A stretch of 62,222 nt of DNA from Mediterraneibacter faecis JCM 15917 (GCA_001312505.1 BBDW01000016.1:1-62222), one strand, 5' to 3'; numbered from the stretch's first letter, positions 30,899 to 39,816 are shown. Program-made: numbers and translations. The notes: generated from the sequence alone by a model not told the origin.

Positions 30899-31759
30899 AA
30901 TAAACTGATTAGTAAAACTTATTGATGGTGAAGGTGATTTTATCGCATCATAATACACCTTCACCTTGTCCCATGAAGGAGAATTAATCATTCTTCCTAT
31001 ACAAGAGTTTATTTCGTTGCGATTGCTAATATAACCATATTGGACTAAATATGGCTCATTTTCTTGTGCTGTTGCAGCCCATGGTGAACCTAATAAAGAA
31101 CAAATATTATCTCTATCCTTATTATATAATTTAATCGAATTTATCTTTAAATAAGGGATTTCACTATATTGATCCGTATTTAAAGTCAATCCCGCTTTCT
31201 GAAACATACCTTGAGCTACAAATCCATGTTGGGCAGGACATTTTGATAATGTAGCTGTAATTCTTACATGTTTTCCATAAAAATCCTCTTGAAAAAATTC
31301 TGGAATATGTTTCAATAAATATGATGTAGATATTACACCTAATATCCCTTCTCCGATATATCCATACCTACTATATAATCCGACTAATGTTTCACCATTG
31401 AGAGAACCTGTACGGATTGTCTCATCTGAGCCGGCATAAAATTCCAAGTTGCTAAATTCCTTCGCATCAATTTTTCCTTCAAAACTATATAGTGAATTCC
31501 ATCGAACGGCATTTTCATATGGATCTCTTGGAAAAAGTTGAATGTAAGGAGACAACAATCCATCAAATGCAATAGTATCTTCATATGTAATGTTTTGGCA
31601 ATGAATTCCTCTTTGCCATAAATCAAAAGGACCATCAAAGCTATTGTCTCCGTAAATCCTGTTTTTCATTTTATCAAAAGAGTATCCAGCAATAGCACCA
31701 ACAAAAGTTTGAGCTGCCGCCTCTAATAAAGATTGTCCAATTATTTCTAGCATCTGCAT
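30893..31759 (-). CDS. Unknown protein (cargo gene B of module 1)
   Basis: Not recognised. 288 residues, with an amphipathic or weakly hydrophobic N-terminal stretch (residues 5-26, EIIGQSLLEAAAQTFVGAIAG) and then a mixed, aromatic-rich, soluble-looking body. It begins 17 nt inside the right repeat, reads inward, and has a good ribosome binding site (AAGGGAGAAA). In the present orientation no promoter faces it; after inversion the promoter at 29969 would. AT-rich, like its neighbour. Confidence 0.7.
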   Translation of the reverse strand: MQMLEIIGQSLLEAAAQTFVGAIAGYSFDKMKNRIYGDNSFDGPFDLWQRGIHCQNITYEDTIAFDGLLSPYIQLFPRDPYENAVRWNSLYSFEGKIDAKEFSNLEFYAGSDETIRTGSLNGETLVGLYSRYGYIGEGILGVISTSYLLKHIPEFFQEDFYGKHVRITATLSKCPAQHGFVAQGMFQKAGLTLNTDQYSEIPYLKINSIKLYNKDRDNICSLLGSPWAATAQENEPYLVQYGYISNRNEINSCIGRMINSPSWDKVKVYYDAIKSPSPSISFTNQFIL

Positions 31760-31775
31760 TTTCTCCCTTGTATTG

Positions 31776-31810
31776 TATTTCTGACGGATAACTCAGAATT
31801 ATCTATCACT
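31776..31810. repeat. Right inverted repeat of inversion module 1
   Basis: Inverted copy of 30001-30035 with one mismatch. The likeness fades into the ribosome binding site region on the inner side (AGAAATA then ACAAGGG in both), so both cargo genes have the same start-region layout. The outer end touches the stop codon of the recombinase gene. Confidence 0.85.
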
Positions 31811-32747
31811 TATTTAGCATACATTTCAGGAAAAGAAAAATTCTGCCTTGGATGTTTTGTAGTAAGGATGTCTTTTTGTTTAGAAAGTGTAACATGTGTA
31901 TAAATTTCAGTCACTGTAATAGAACTGTGTCCAAGCATTTCCTGAATATATCGGATATCAACATCAGCTTCTAACAGGCTTGTAGCAAAGGTGTGTCGGA
32001 ACATATGTGGTGTTATATGTAATTCAATTGCTGCGAGTGAGCAGTATTTATTAATCATTCGCCTAACCGCTTGATCGGAGAGTGATGTTGCATTTTGGTT
32101 TGTAAAAAAATAACCGCAATCTTGTATTTCTGAAACATATTTATTTTCATAGCTTTTAAGTAGGCTAATAACATCTTCATTTCCAATCTGAATTATGCGT
32201 TCTTTGGCACCTTTGCCATATATTCGAATTACTGCATCATGCATATCAACATCAGAACTTTTTAAATTACATAGCTCAGAAATTCTCATACCGGTAGAGA
32301 ATAATGTTTCTAAAACAGCAATATCTAGGAGTGTACGTTTTTTCGGTAATCAGTATGGGAAAGGGAGTATTCTTTATACACTGTTGATAATAGATTTTCA
32401 ACCGTATGTAAAGGAATTGTCTTAGGGAGAAGCAATGGTTCTCTAAATTTAGTTTTAATTCTATTGAAAGGGTTTATCTCTATAATACTTTTGTATTCTA
32501 AATAGTGAAAAAAGGCTTTTAACGAGGCTAATTTCCTTTTTACTGTTTTAGGTTTGAAATTTTGATGTAAATATCCGATGAAGTTTTCAATATCGGCTGC
32601 AGATAAAGTGTGTATATCTGTATTGTTGCAAAAGGATGTAAACTGTTTTAAATCAATTCGATATGCTTTAATTGTCTTATAGTCTAGTCTTTTCTGTGAT
32701 TTACAGTATTCAAGGTATTTTTCAGTAATGGTAATAAGTGTATTCAT
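31810..32747 (-). CDS. Tyrosine recombinase (XerC/D-like), presumed invertase of module 1 (one frame break)
   Basis: 312 residues after repair. A SAM-like N-terminal domain (ITEKYLEYCKSQKRLDYKTIKAYRIDLKQF in outline) and a catalytic domain with the arginine in STGMRISELCNL, the H-x-x-R box HMFRHTFA, LGHSSITVTEIYTHV with the second His and the nucleophilic tyrosine. One base is missing in an A-run at about 32337; restored, it reads YRKKRTLLDIAVLETLFS. The ATG at 32747 follows AAAGGAG. Its 3' end abuts the right repeat of module 1, so it is the obvious candidate for flipping it. Confidence 0.88.
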
Positions 32748-32835
32748 GTATAAGTATCTCCTTTTTGTTGTATGTTCTAAATGCAGTTGGATGTTCAATT
32801 ATAAATGAATGATATTATATTTTTCCACGACAAAT

Positions 32836-32855
32836 AAGCAGATTTTCATCTGCTT
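32836..32855 (-). terminator. Small hairpin between the left site of module 2 and the module 1 recombinase
   Basis: AAGCAGAT and ATCTGCTT pair around a 4-nt loop (GAAA on the minus strand). Few Us follow, so it is a weak terminator or attenuator at best, in the path of any transcript running leftward from module 2. Confidence 0.35.
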
Positions 32856-32879
32856 CAAAAAATGTTATATTAGAAAAAA

Positions 32880-32904
32880 TTCGTAGAGTATACAACTCTA
32901 CGAA
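32880..32904. repeat. Left inverted repeat of inversion module 2
   Basis: 25 bp with 10-bp palindromic arms TTCGTAGAGT and ACTCTACGAA around the asymmetric centre ATACA. An identical copy in inverted orientation (centre TGTAT) is at 34314-34338. Confidence 0.9.
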
Positions 32905-32946
32905 AAAATGAAATTAAGTTGAATTTATGGGGGTTTTTAAAAGATA

Positions 32947-32970
32947 TGACCAATTATTTGACGGTAAATA
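32947..32970. repeat. Direct repeat near the integrase 3' end (possible arm-type site)
   Basis: A 24-bp sequence beginning TGACCA and ending TTTGACGGTAAATA, matching 34122-34145 at 22 of 24 positions in the same orientation. It overlaps the last codons and stop of the integrase. Such paired direct repeats around an integrase gene suit binding by the N-terminal domain of Tn916-like integrases; that role is inferred. Confidence 0.5.
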
Positions 32971-34104
32971 CAGCGTTTAGCTTATCCATGTTTTGATGTT
33001 TCTGCTCCATAGAAGGATGCACATACCGGTTTAGAGTTGTGTTAATATTGGAATGTCCTAAAATCTCACTTAACGTCTTCATATCGAATCCAAGTTCTAC
33101 GCAACGGGTTGCAAAAGTATGTCGCAGACAGTGAAAATGAAGTGGTTCGATCTGACATTTTTTCAGAGTTTTTTTGAAATAATATTCGATCGACCGCGGT
33201 TCGCGAAAATTCATCTTCTTTCCGGTGAGGTATATGCTTCGAGATCTATCTTGTGAGATTGGACGTATTGCTGCAAGATCTCAAACAGGAAATCGGGAAT
33301 CGGAATATTACGGATGGAGCTTTCTGTTTTTGGTGGAGTGATAATGATTTTTGTATTATGTTCCGAATCATCTGTGTGGTCCTTAACTCTGTGTAAAGTC
33401 TTAGATATCTCCAGATATTGTTCCTGAAAATGAATATCCTTCCACTGCATTGCGCAAAGTTCCCCCCCAAGACGTACTCCTGTATATAGTGCAATCAGTG
33501 TCCCGATGTTTTTATGTGTCGGATTCCCCAATAAGTAGTCCTGCAAGGTCTGCTGTTCCTTTAAAGAGAGAATCCGAAGCGGTTTTCTGACAGGCTTAAC
33601 AGGACAAAGTTCCGGGTTACAAAGAGACAGTTCCCCTTCCTTTTCAGCAGTCTTTAAAATTAATTTGACAACAGAACGGATATCGGTAACTGTTTTCGGA
33701 GCCAATCCAGAACCATCACTTTTCCCTGAAACCAACAACCTGTTCAGAAATACTTCACAATCTTTATTGCTGAACGTATAGACAAGACGATCACCAATCA
33801 TAGGACTGATATAGTGGCTGAAAAGATAATGGTATCTTACATAAGTAGATTCCTTGCTGGAAGGCTTCAGTCGCTCCAGCCAGAGCAGTCCATAAAAGGA
33901 AATGTTTTTCTTCATACGGACACTTTGAAAAAGACGTGGATCCATTTTTCGCTTTGCATCATTTTGCTTTTTCTTAACAGTTAAATAATCTGCTGCATAG
34001 ATAGAACGGTATCTGGGACTCCCATCTTCTTTGAATGCATAAATGTATCTGGCTTCCCAGCGTCCGTCCTTCCTTTTGTAAATATTTTCTCCTTTTCGTG
34101 GCAT
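32954..34104 (-). CDS. Tyrosine integrase (Tn916/phage type), presumed invertase of module 2 (one frame break)
   Basis: 383 residues after repair. An N-terminal arm-binding domain (MPRKGENIYKRKDGRWEARY), a core-binding domain and a catalytic domain: arginine in YTGVRLGELCAMQW (a C7 tract at 33472 now gives LGGELC), lysine region ITPPKTESSIRNIPIP, HCLRHTFATRCVE, LGHSNINTTLNRYVH with the tyrosine. One base is missing at about 33225. The ATG at 34104 follows GGAGGAG. The gene lies wholly inside its own inverted repeats, so it would flip with the segment. Confidence 0.88.
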
Positions 34105-34121
34105 GTGTTTCTCCTCCATTT

Positions 34122-34145
34122 TGACCATTTTTTTGACGGTAAATA
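34122..34145. repeat. Direct repeat upstream of the integrase (possible arm-type site)
   Basis: Partner of 32947-32970 (22 of 24 positions). It lies 18 nt upstream of the integrase start codon, so binding there could also autoregulate the gene. Confidence 0.5.
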
Positions 34146-34238
34146 AGTCAATAATCACAAAAAAATAAGCAGTGTTGTGTAATGAAAATGATTTTTGCGT
34201 ATTTTTGATAAAAATACACAAATTTCGACATTTCTTCC

Positions 34239-34267
34239 TTGACTTGAACGTATAATGAGAGTAAGAT
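34239..34267 (+). promoter_or_regulatory. Invertible promoter of the AP2-loaP-polysaccharide operon
   Basis: TTGACT (34239-34244), 17-nt spacer, TAAGAT (34262-34267), inside the module 2 segment and pointing right, toward the operon. A TATAAT at 34251 lies within the spacer but has no -35 at a good distance. The transcript would cross the right repeat, whose arms would form a hairpin in the leader. Confidence 0.6.
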
Positions 34268-34313
34268 ATCAATGATTAAAGTCTTTTTAAACCGTAAATT
34301 AACTATAAAGGAA

Positions 34314-34338
34314 TTCGTAGAGTTGTATACTCTACGAA
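34314..34338. repeat. Right inverted repeat of inversion module 2
   Basis: Exact inverted copy (25 of 25) of 32880-32904. It lies between the promoter and the AP2 gene start at 34364, as in known invertible-promoter switches. Confidence 0.9.
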
Positions 34339-34363
34339 ATTTAAAAGCAGAATAAGGACAGGA

Positions 34364-34951
34364 ATGAGTATGGGAAGAAGACCCAGAGATCTAAGCGGAC
34401 AGAAGTTTGGACTACTTACAGCAGTATATCCGACAGAACGCAGAGATCATAGAGGTTCTGTGTATTGGCATTGTGTCTGTGAATGTGGTAATGAGATTGA
34501 TGTAGCTGCCGGTGCATTACTGGATGGCAATAACAGAAGCTGTGGATGTCTGAAAGACAAGAACCAGAAGCAGATTGCACAGAGAAGACATCTTGTCGAT
34601 GGAACCTGTGTGGAAGTTCTGGAGAAGAGAAAGAAGCGAAGAGACAACGAAAGTGGTTTCCGAGGTGTCTTTTATCTGAAGAACAGCAACCGTTACCGTG
34701 TGGATATCGGATTCAAAGGGAAGCGGTATTACGTCGGACTCTTTGAAGATTATGACGAAGCAGTTCAGGCGCGTCTGGAAGCAGAAAATCTGATCCATAA
34801 CAGTTTCATTAATATATGGAAGGAATGGAATCAGAAAGATCAGGAAGATCCCCCCCAGTGGGGAAAGGAGCATCCGCTCGTATTCAATGTTCGGAAAGTG
34901 AACGGAGAATTACAGGTAGAAGCAGGATGTCAGGAAATTAAGACTAGTTGA
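34364..34951 (+). CDS. AP2-domain DNA-binding protein with N-terminal zinc-ribbon-like segment
   Basis: A 195-residue protein. Residues about 28-62 contain HCVCECGNE...SCGCLKD, four or more cysteines suited to a zinc knuckle, seen with AP2 domains in phage and clostridial proteins. Residues about 94-140 form an AP2 domain (SGFRGVFYLKNSNRYRVDIGF, then YYVGLFEDYDEAVQARLEAE). A homing-endonuclease relative is possible, but no nuclease domain is seen. As the first gene after the invertible promoter it may regulate the operon. A C7 tract at 34849 adds a proline (DPPQWG). The ATG at 34370 is an alternative start. Confidence 0.8.
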   Translation: MSMGRRPRDLSGQKFGLLTAVYPTERRDHRGSVYWHCVCECGNEIDVAAGALLDGNNRSCGCLKDKNQKQIAQRRHLVDGTCVEVLEKRKKRRDNESGFRGVFYLKNSNRYRVDIGFKGKRYYVGLFEDYDEAVQARLEAENLIHNSFINIWKEWNQKDQEDPPQWGKEHPLVFNVRKVNGELQVEAGCQEIKTS

Positions 34952-34964
34952 GATGGACAGAAAT

Positions 34965-34988
34965 GATTCCCTGCAGTTTATCGGAATC
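34965..34988 (+). promoter_or_regulatory. Hairpin in the AP2-loaP intergenic leader
   Basis: GATTCC and GGAATC pair around a 12-nt loop in the 198-nt non-coding stretch 34952-35149. LoaP proteins act on RNA hairpins in leader regions, so this stretch is a candidate target, but the particular stem is short. Confidence 0.3.
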
Positions 34989-35149
34989 AGGTGAGCGGCA
35001 GGCAGGATTATACAGGAAGAAATCGTCGCATCGCCGCGTTTCCAGTGTATATGGTCATAGGGAAAGAAGAGAGTCACAGAGAAAGAAATGATATGTTCAA
35101 TGAATTCCCTGTGATATGGCGAAGCACGCTTAAAAGCAGGGAAAGTTGA

Positions 35150-35677
35150 GTGAATAAAGTTATGTGGTATGCAGTATGGGTACGAAGTGGACAGGAAGAC
35201 AGAGTTCTGGAGTTATGTAAGACATTCCGTCATTATTATCCGGACGCATACGAGGAATGCTTTATTCCGACGTATGAAAAATATAGAAAAGTAAAAGGCC
35301 AGCCGACAAAACAGCTGGCTCATTTATTGCCCGGATACCTCTTCTTTGTCAGTGACCATCCGCAGGAACTCCAGAAACTTTTGAAAAGAATTCCGGAGTT
35401 CGCAAAAACACTAGGTGATGATGACGGAGCAATTCCGTTGTATCAGGAGGAAGTAGAATTCCTTCAGAGATATACGGGTGAAGAACGGATTCTGAAGATG
35501 TCCGAAGGATATCTGGTTGGATCTGAGCTGGTTGTAACAGACGGACCTCTGAAAGATTATCAGGGGGGGAAAGTCATGAAGATCGACCGGCATAAACGGA
35601 CAGCTGTGCTGGAACTGGAGTTTCTGGGAAGGAAGACGAAAGTTACGGTGGGGCTGGAAGTTGTGAGAAAAGTATAA
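35150..35677 (+). CDS. loaP: LoaP-type NusG paralogue (processive antiterminator)
   Basis: A 175-residue NusG family protein: NGN domain (residues 1-110, MWYAVWVRSGQEDRVLELC) and a KOW motif near the C-terminus (VTDGPLKDYQGKVMKIDRHKRTA in outline; a G7 tract at 35563 adds a glycine). It fits the LoaP subgroup, which binds RNA polymerase at particular operons and suppresses termination through long polysaccharide or antibiotic clusters. Its place at the head of a 15-kb polysaccharide operon fits exactly. GTG start at 35150 after AGGGAAAG; the ATG at 35162 is possible. Confidence 0.85.
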   Translation: MNKVMWYAVWVRSGQEDRVLELCKTFRHYYPDAYEECFIPTYEKYRKVKGQPTKQLAHLLPGYLFFVSDHPQELQKLLKRIPEFAKTLGDDDGAIPLYQEEVEFLQRYTGEERILKMSEGYLVGSELVVTDGPLKDYQGGKVMKIDRHKRTAVLELEFLGRKTKVTVGLEVVRKV

Positions 35678-35717
35678 AAGAAGTTTGATTGAAAATGTTT
35701 ATGGAGACAAGATAGAA

Positions 35718-36491
35718 ATGAGAAGTACCTATCAGAGAAAAGTGGACAAGAAGCAGATACCTACCTGCAATATTATGGGCGTTAATATAGCAGCTATCAA
35801 TATGGAATGGTTGTTGGAGTATCTGGATAAGAATCTGGATGATATAAAAGGAGATTACATCTGCGTGTCGAATGTACACACGACAGTAACAAGTTATGAA
35901 CATCCATCCTATTGTTCCATTCAAAACGGAGGACTTATGGCAATTCCAGATGGAGGACCACTTTCTTCTGTAGGTCGAAAACGTGGATATCAAAACATGG
36001 AACGTACGACGGGGCCAAGTCTGATGGGAGAGATATTCAAAATCTCAGCGGAGAAAGGATACCGTCATTATTTTTACGGAAGTACAGAGGAAACCCTGGA
36101 ACTTTTTTATAAAAAGTTGAATGAAAATTATCCGGGAATTCAGATTGCAGGAATGTACAGCCCTCCATTTCGTCCAATGACAGAAGAGGAAGACAAGGCA
36201 GTTGTAGAGAGAATTAATGAAGTGAAGCCAGATTTCGTATGGGTTGGTCTTGGCGCTCCGAAACAGGAAAAATGGATGGCGGAACATCATGGAAAAGTAA
36301 ATGGGTTGATGATAGGTGTCGGAGCTGGATTTGACTATTATGCAGAGAATATTAAGCGTGCTCCGATGTGGATGCAGAAACATAACCTGGAATGGGTATA
36401 TCGCTTAGTACAAGATCCGAAGAGACTGTTTAAGAGATATTGGAGCACTAATACAAAGTTTATTTGGAATGCAATGATTAGAAGGAAATAA
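35718..36491 (+). CDS. WecG/TagA/CpsF family glycosyltransferase
   Basis: 257 residues, GT26 family, which adds N-acetylmannosamine or a related uronic sugar to an undecaprenyl-linked sugar. Signature blocks: IPDGGPLSSVGRKRG (usual PDGxG/PxV), RTTGPSLMGEIFKISAEKGYRHYFYG, and WVGLGAPKQEKWMAEH. It probably adds the second sugar of the repeat unit at the membrane. The ATG at 35718 has GGAGAC at a good distance; a TTG at 35685 in the same frame would extend it by 11 residues. Confidence 0.88.
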   Translation: MRSTYQRKVDKKQIPTCNIMGVNIAAINMEWLLEYLDKNLDDIKGDYICVSNVHTTVTSYEHPSYCSIQNGGLMAIPDGGPLSSVGRKRGYQNMERTTGPSLMGEIFKISAEKGYRHYFYGSTEETLELFYKKLNENYPGIQIAGMYSPPFRPMTEEEDKAVVERINEVKPDFVWVGLGAPKQEKWMAEHHGKVNGLMIGVGAGFDYYAENIKRAPMWMQKHNLEWVYRLVQDPKRLFKRYWSTNTKFIWNAMIRRK

Positions 36492-36493
36492 GT

Positions 36494-37602
36494 ATGGAAA
36501 AGAAATTAACCAGTGTTGGAATCATTACAATGCATAAATCTGATAACTATGGTGCAGTCTTACAATCTTATGCGTTAGTAAAAGCAATTGAAAAAGTTGG
36601 AGCAAAGGCGGAAATTATAAATTATATTCCTGAGCGATTTAAAACATCTGTACAGTTTTTTTATGTTCATCCGCGTAGATATAATAGTACTTTAAAAAAA
36701 TATATTATTATGGCGGCATCGCTTCCTATTAGAGCCTTGATTTATTATAGATATAACACATTTTTGAAAGAATATCTGCCAGTTGGTAAGAATGTTTATT
36801 ATTCAGAAGAAGACTTAGAAACAAAGATTCCTAAATATGATGTGTATATGTCAGGAAGCGATCAGGTGTGGAATCCAGAATTTGAAGGTCGCATTGATTC
36901 CGCATTTTTTTGAAGTTCGCACCGGATACAGTGCGAAAGGTTGCGTATGCATCAAGTTTTGGAAAGGGTAGTTTATCAGATATAGAGGCAGCAGAGGTAA
37001 AAAAGTTACTTAGTCGATATGATTATATATCAGTGAGAGAGAAGTCTGGAAAAGAAATTATTACAAATTTAGGGCTTGATGCTGAGTATTTACTTGATCC
37101 TACTTTTTTACTCGACGGGAATGAGTGGAGAACTTTTTCCAATAAACGTTTGGTTAAAGAGAAGTATGTGTTGGTATATCAGCTTAATCCAAATCCTAAA
37201 TTGCTGGAAATTGCAAATCGAATAGCTAAAGAACATAACCTTAAAGTAGTGAAGTTTAGCCGTGATGTTGTGAAAAAAGCAGGAGTAGATATTAATATGG
37301 CATTCCAGCGTCCAGAGTATTTTGTTTCAATGATTGCAAATGCCGATTATATTGTTACAGATTCTTTCCACGGAACAGCGTTTTCTATTAATCTACACAA
37401 AAAATTTACGGTTGTAATGCCTCCAAAATATTCAGATAGATTAAATAGTATCTTGACAAAGCTAGAATTGGAAAGCCGCCTTGCAGATGAAATGTATGAT
37501 ATAGAGCCAGACTATACCGCAGTCGAGCAGATACTTAAGGCTGAAAGAAAGAAATCTATCATGTTTTTAGAAAAATGTATAAGTGGGGGGGATAAGGAAT
37601 GA
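36494..37602 (+). CDS. Polysaccharide pyruvyl transferase family protein, copy 1 (one frame break)
   Basis: 369 residues after repair. N-terminal SVGIITMHKSDNYGAVLQSYAL and SGSDQVWNPEF, then YASSFGKGSLS, VREKSGKEI and TDSFHGTAFSINL, all typical of the family that adds pyruvate ketals to sugars. One T is missing in a run at about 36910 (IDSAFFLKFAPDTVRK when restored). It pairs with the FrhB-like gene, whose start overlaps its stop by 4 nt; the same pair recurs at 46740-49050. Confidence 0.85.
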
Positions 37603-38602
37603 AGGGATATTTGTTTTGCAACACTCCAGAGATTATAAAAGAATCTTCTTCTGGTGGAGCTTTTTCAGCTATTGTTACTGCGGTATCAAAGAAAGAAAAT
37701 CAAGATGTGATTGTATATGGTGCCGCATTTGATGAACATTTAAATTTAGTTCATCAAAGATATGAGGCTAAAGAGGACTATAGTTCTTTACGAGGATCAA
37801 AATATGTATTTAGTGAATATAACAAGTCGTTAATGCAAGTTAAAGAAGACTTAATAAAGGGTGCATATGTAATATTTACGGGAACTCCGTGTCAAGTGTA
37901 TGCATTAAAGTCGTTTTTAGACAGAGAGAATTTTAATACAAACAATCTATTAACAATTGATTTGATTTGTCATGGATCACCAGAGAAAAGTTTGTGGCGG
38001 CAGTATAAAGAATGGTTAGAAAAACGACATGAAAAAAAATCAAAAGTTTTTCATTTAGATATAAGGGTATGCGTTGGCACGGATATTCGCTAATGGCTGA
38101 ATTTGAAGATGGAGAAAGAATAGTTAACTCGCACGATTTACAGGTCTATATGGATTTATACTTTACCCATCAAATAATGAGACGAAGCTGCTATCAATGT
38201 AAATTTTCATCAACAGATAGACCTGGAGATATTACGCTAGGTGATTTTTGGGGGGGTGCAGAAGACATTTTTTCGGGAATTATTACTCAAAAACAAAAAG
38301 AAGCTGGTGTAAGTTTAATTACAGTAAACTCTGATAAGGGAAAGGGTATCATTGAATTGTTAACAAATATGTCTGTTGAGTTCAATTGGATTCTTCATAA
38401 ATGTATTGATGATTCTTTTATTAAGTATCAAACAGGTCTAAATTCTCCAACTGTAAAGCCGAACGATAATGAGGCTTTTAGAGAATATATGAGTAAATAC
38501 GGATTTGATGCAATTCTTAGTAAGTATGCTGGTTTTAATTTAAAAGGTCGCATTAGATATTATATTAAGTATTTAGCAAACTATATTGGCTTAATTAAGT
38601 AA
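37599..38602 (+). CDS. Coenzyme F420 hydrogenase/dehydrogenase beta-subunit-like protein without N-terminal ferredoxin domain (one frame break)
   Basis: 334 residues after repair. FrhB/FdhB_C-type core: SSGGAFSAIV, YGAAFDEHL, LRGSKYVFSE, IFTGTPCQVYALKSFL, DLICHGSPE, RRSCYQCKFSSTDRPGDITLGDFWG. These proteins occur in polysaccharide operons beside pyruvyltransferases, and their redox role there is unknown. Unlike the second copy at 47874 it lacks the N-terminal 4Fe-4S cysteines. One G is missing at about 38072; a G7 tract at 38250 adds a glycine. Confidence 0.82.
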
Positions 38603-38632
38603 AAGAGAAGATATTAGAACGGAGGGAGTGCT

Positions 38633-39816
38633 TTGAATATACTGATTGTACACAACTATTATCAAGTCCCAGGAGGAGAAGATACAGTTGTAAATAATGA
38701 AAAGCATCTTCTAGAAGCGAATGGGCATAACGTAGTACTATATACAAGAAACAATTCGGAAATAAAGAATATTTCAAAGTTAAAGAAAATACTATTGCCT
38801 TTTTCTGCGCTTTTTTCTATGCGAACATATTTTGAAGTTCGTCAGATAATCAAAGAAAATAATATAGATGTTGTTCATGTGCATAATACATTAACTCTTG
38901 TTAGTCCGTCAGTATATTATTCTGCACTTTCGTGCAAGGTTCCTGTTGTGCAAACAATACATAATTTTAGACTTATGTGTCCGGGGGCAACTTTATATCG
39001 AAATGGACATATATGTGAAGATTGTGTAAAAAAAATATATTTTGTTCAATTCAACACGGATGTTATAGAAATAGCAGAGCTCAAACGTTGTTTTGTGCAG
39101 TAAATACAATTGTTCATAGGATGACGAGGGTATATGGAAAATTAAATTATATATGTCTTACAGAGTTTAATAAAAATAAGCTGTTAGAAATAAATCAAAT
39201 TAAACCAGAAAAGGTATTTGTTAAACCTAATTTCGTTTTGAATTTAGATGTTCCATTATGCGATAGGAAAAGGGAAAATCAAATTGTATTCGTGGGGGGG
39301 CGGTTAGATAAGTTAAAAGGAATAGATTTCCTAATGGAAGCCTGGTTGGAATTTGAAAGAAGATATGGTGATAGTATTCCTGAGTTACACATATACGGAT
39401 CCGGTCCCATGCAGGAATGGTGCTCAAAGTTTATTGCAGAGCATGATTGCACTAAGATTGTGATGAAAGGTTTTGTAGCTAATACAGAAGTTAGAAAAAT
39501 TATTGCCAAATCAAAAGCTCTCGTTTTACCAACCCAGTGGTATGAAGGTTTTCCCATGACAATAGTTGAGGCATATAGTGTAGGTACGCCTGTAGTTGGT
39601 ACAGCGATGGGTAATGTGGGAAGTCTAATTGAAAACGGTGTGACTGGATATACATTTATATTGAATAATGTTGAGTCATTGATTAAGAGTATTCTTAAAA
39701 TAGATTCAATTGATAATCTTGAAGTAAAAAATATGTTTGAGAGAATGTATTCTCAGAACATAAATTATCAAAGACTTATAGAAATTTATTCAAAAGTAGT
39801 GGGAAGGAATATATGA
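38633..39816 (+). CDS. Glycosyltransferase family 4 (one frame break)
   Basis: 394 residues after repair, GT-B fold. N-terminal ILIVHNYYQVPGGEDTVVNNE, IDVVHVHNTLTLVSPSV, TIHNFRLMCPGATLYRNGHICEDC, and C-terminal VGGRLDKLKGIDFLMEAW (a G7 tract at 39294; the family has VGRLDKLKG) and PTQWYEGFPMTIVEAYSVGTPV with the donor-binding E-x-F-G-M-T-I-V-E-A equivalents. One A is missing in a run of eight at about 39033. TTG start at 38633 with GGAGGGAG. It extends the repeat unit in the cytosol. Confidence 0.87.

Noticed and set aside
30001..31810. The 35-bp repeats as attL/attR of an excisable element
   Set aside because: The copies are inverted, including their asymmetric centres, so recombination would invert and not excise the segment.
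32880..34338. The 25-bp repeats as transcription terminators only
   Set aside because: Each could fold as a hairpin, but two perfect copies with opposite centres around an integrase gene are better explained as recombination sites; no T-run follows.
38981..38987. GGGGG in the glycosyltransferase at 38633 as an expanded tract
   Set aside because: The frame and the conserved CPGATLYR reading are intact with five Gs, so this one looks native.
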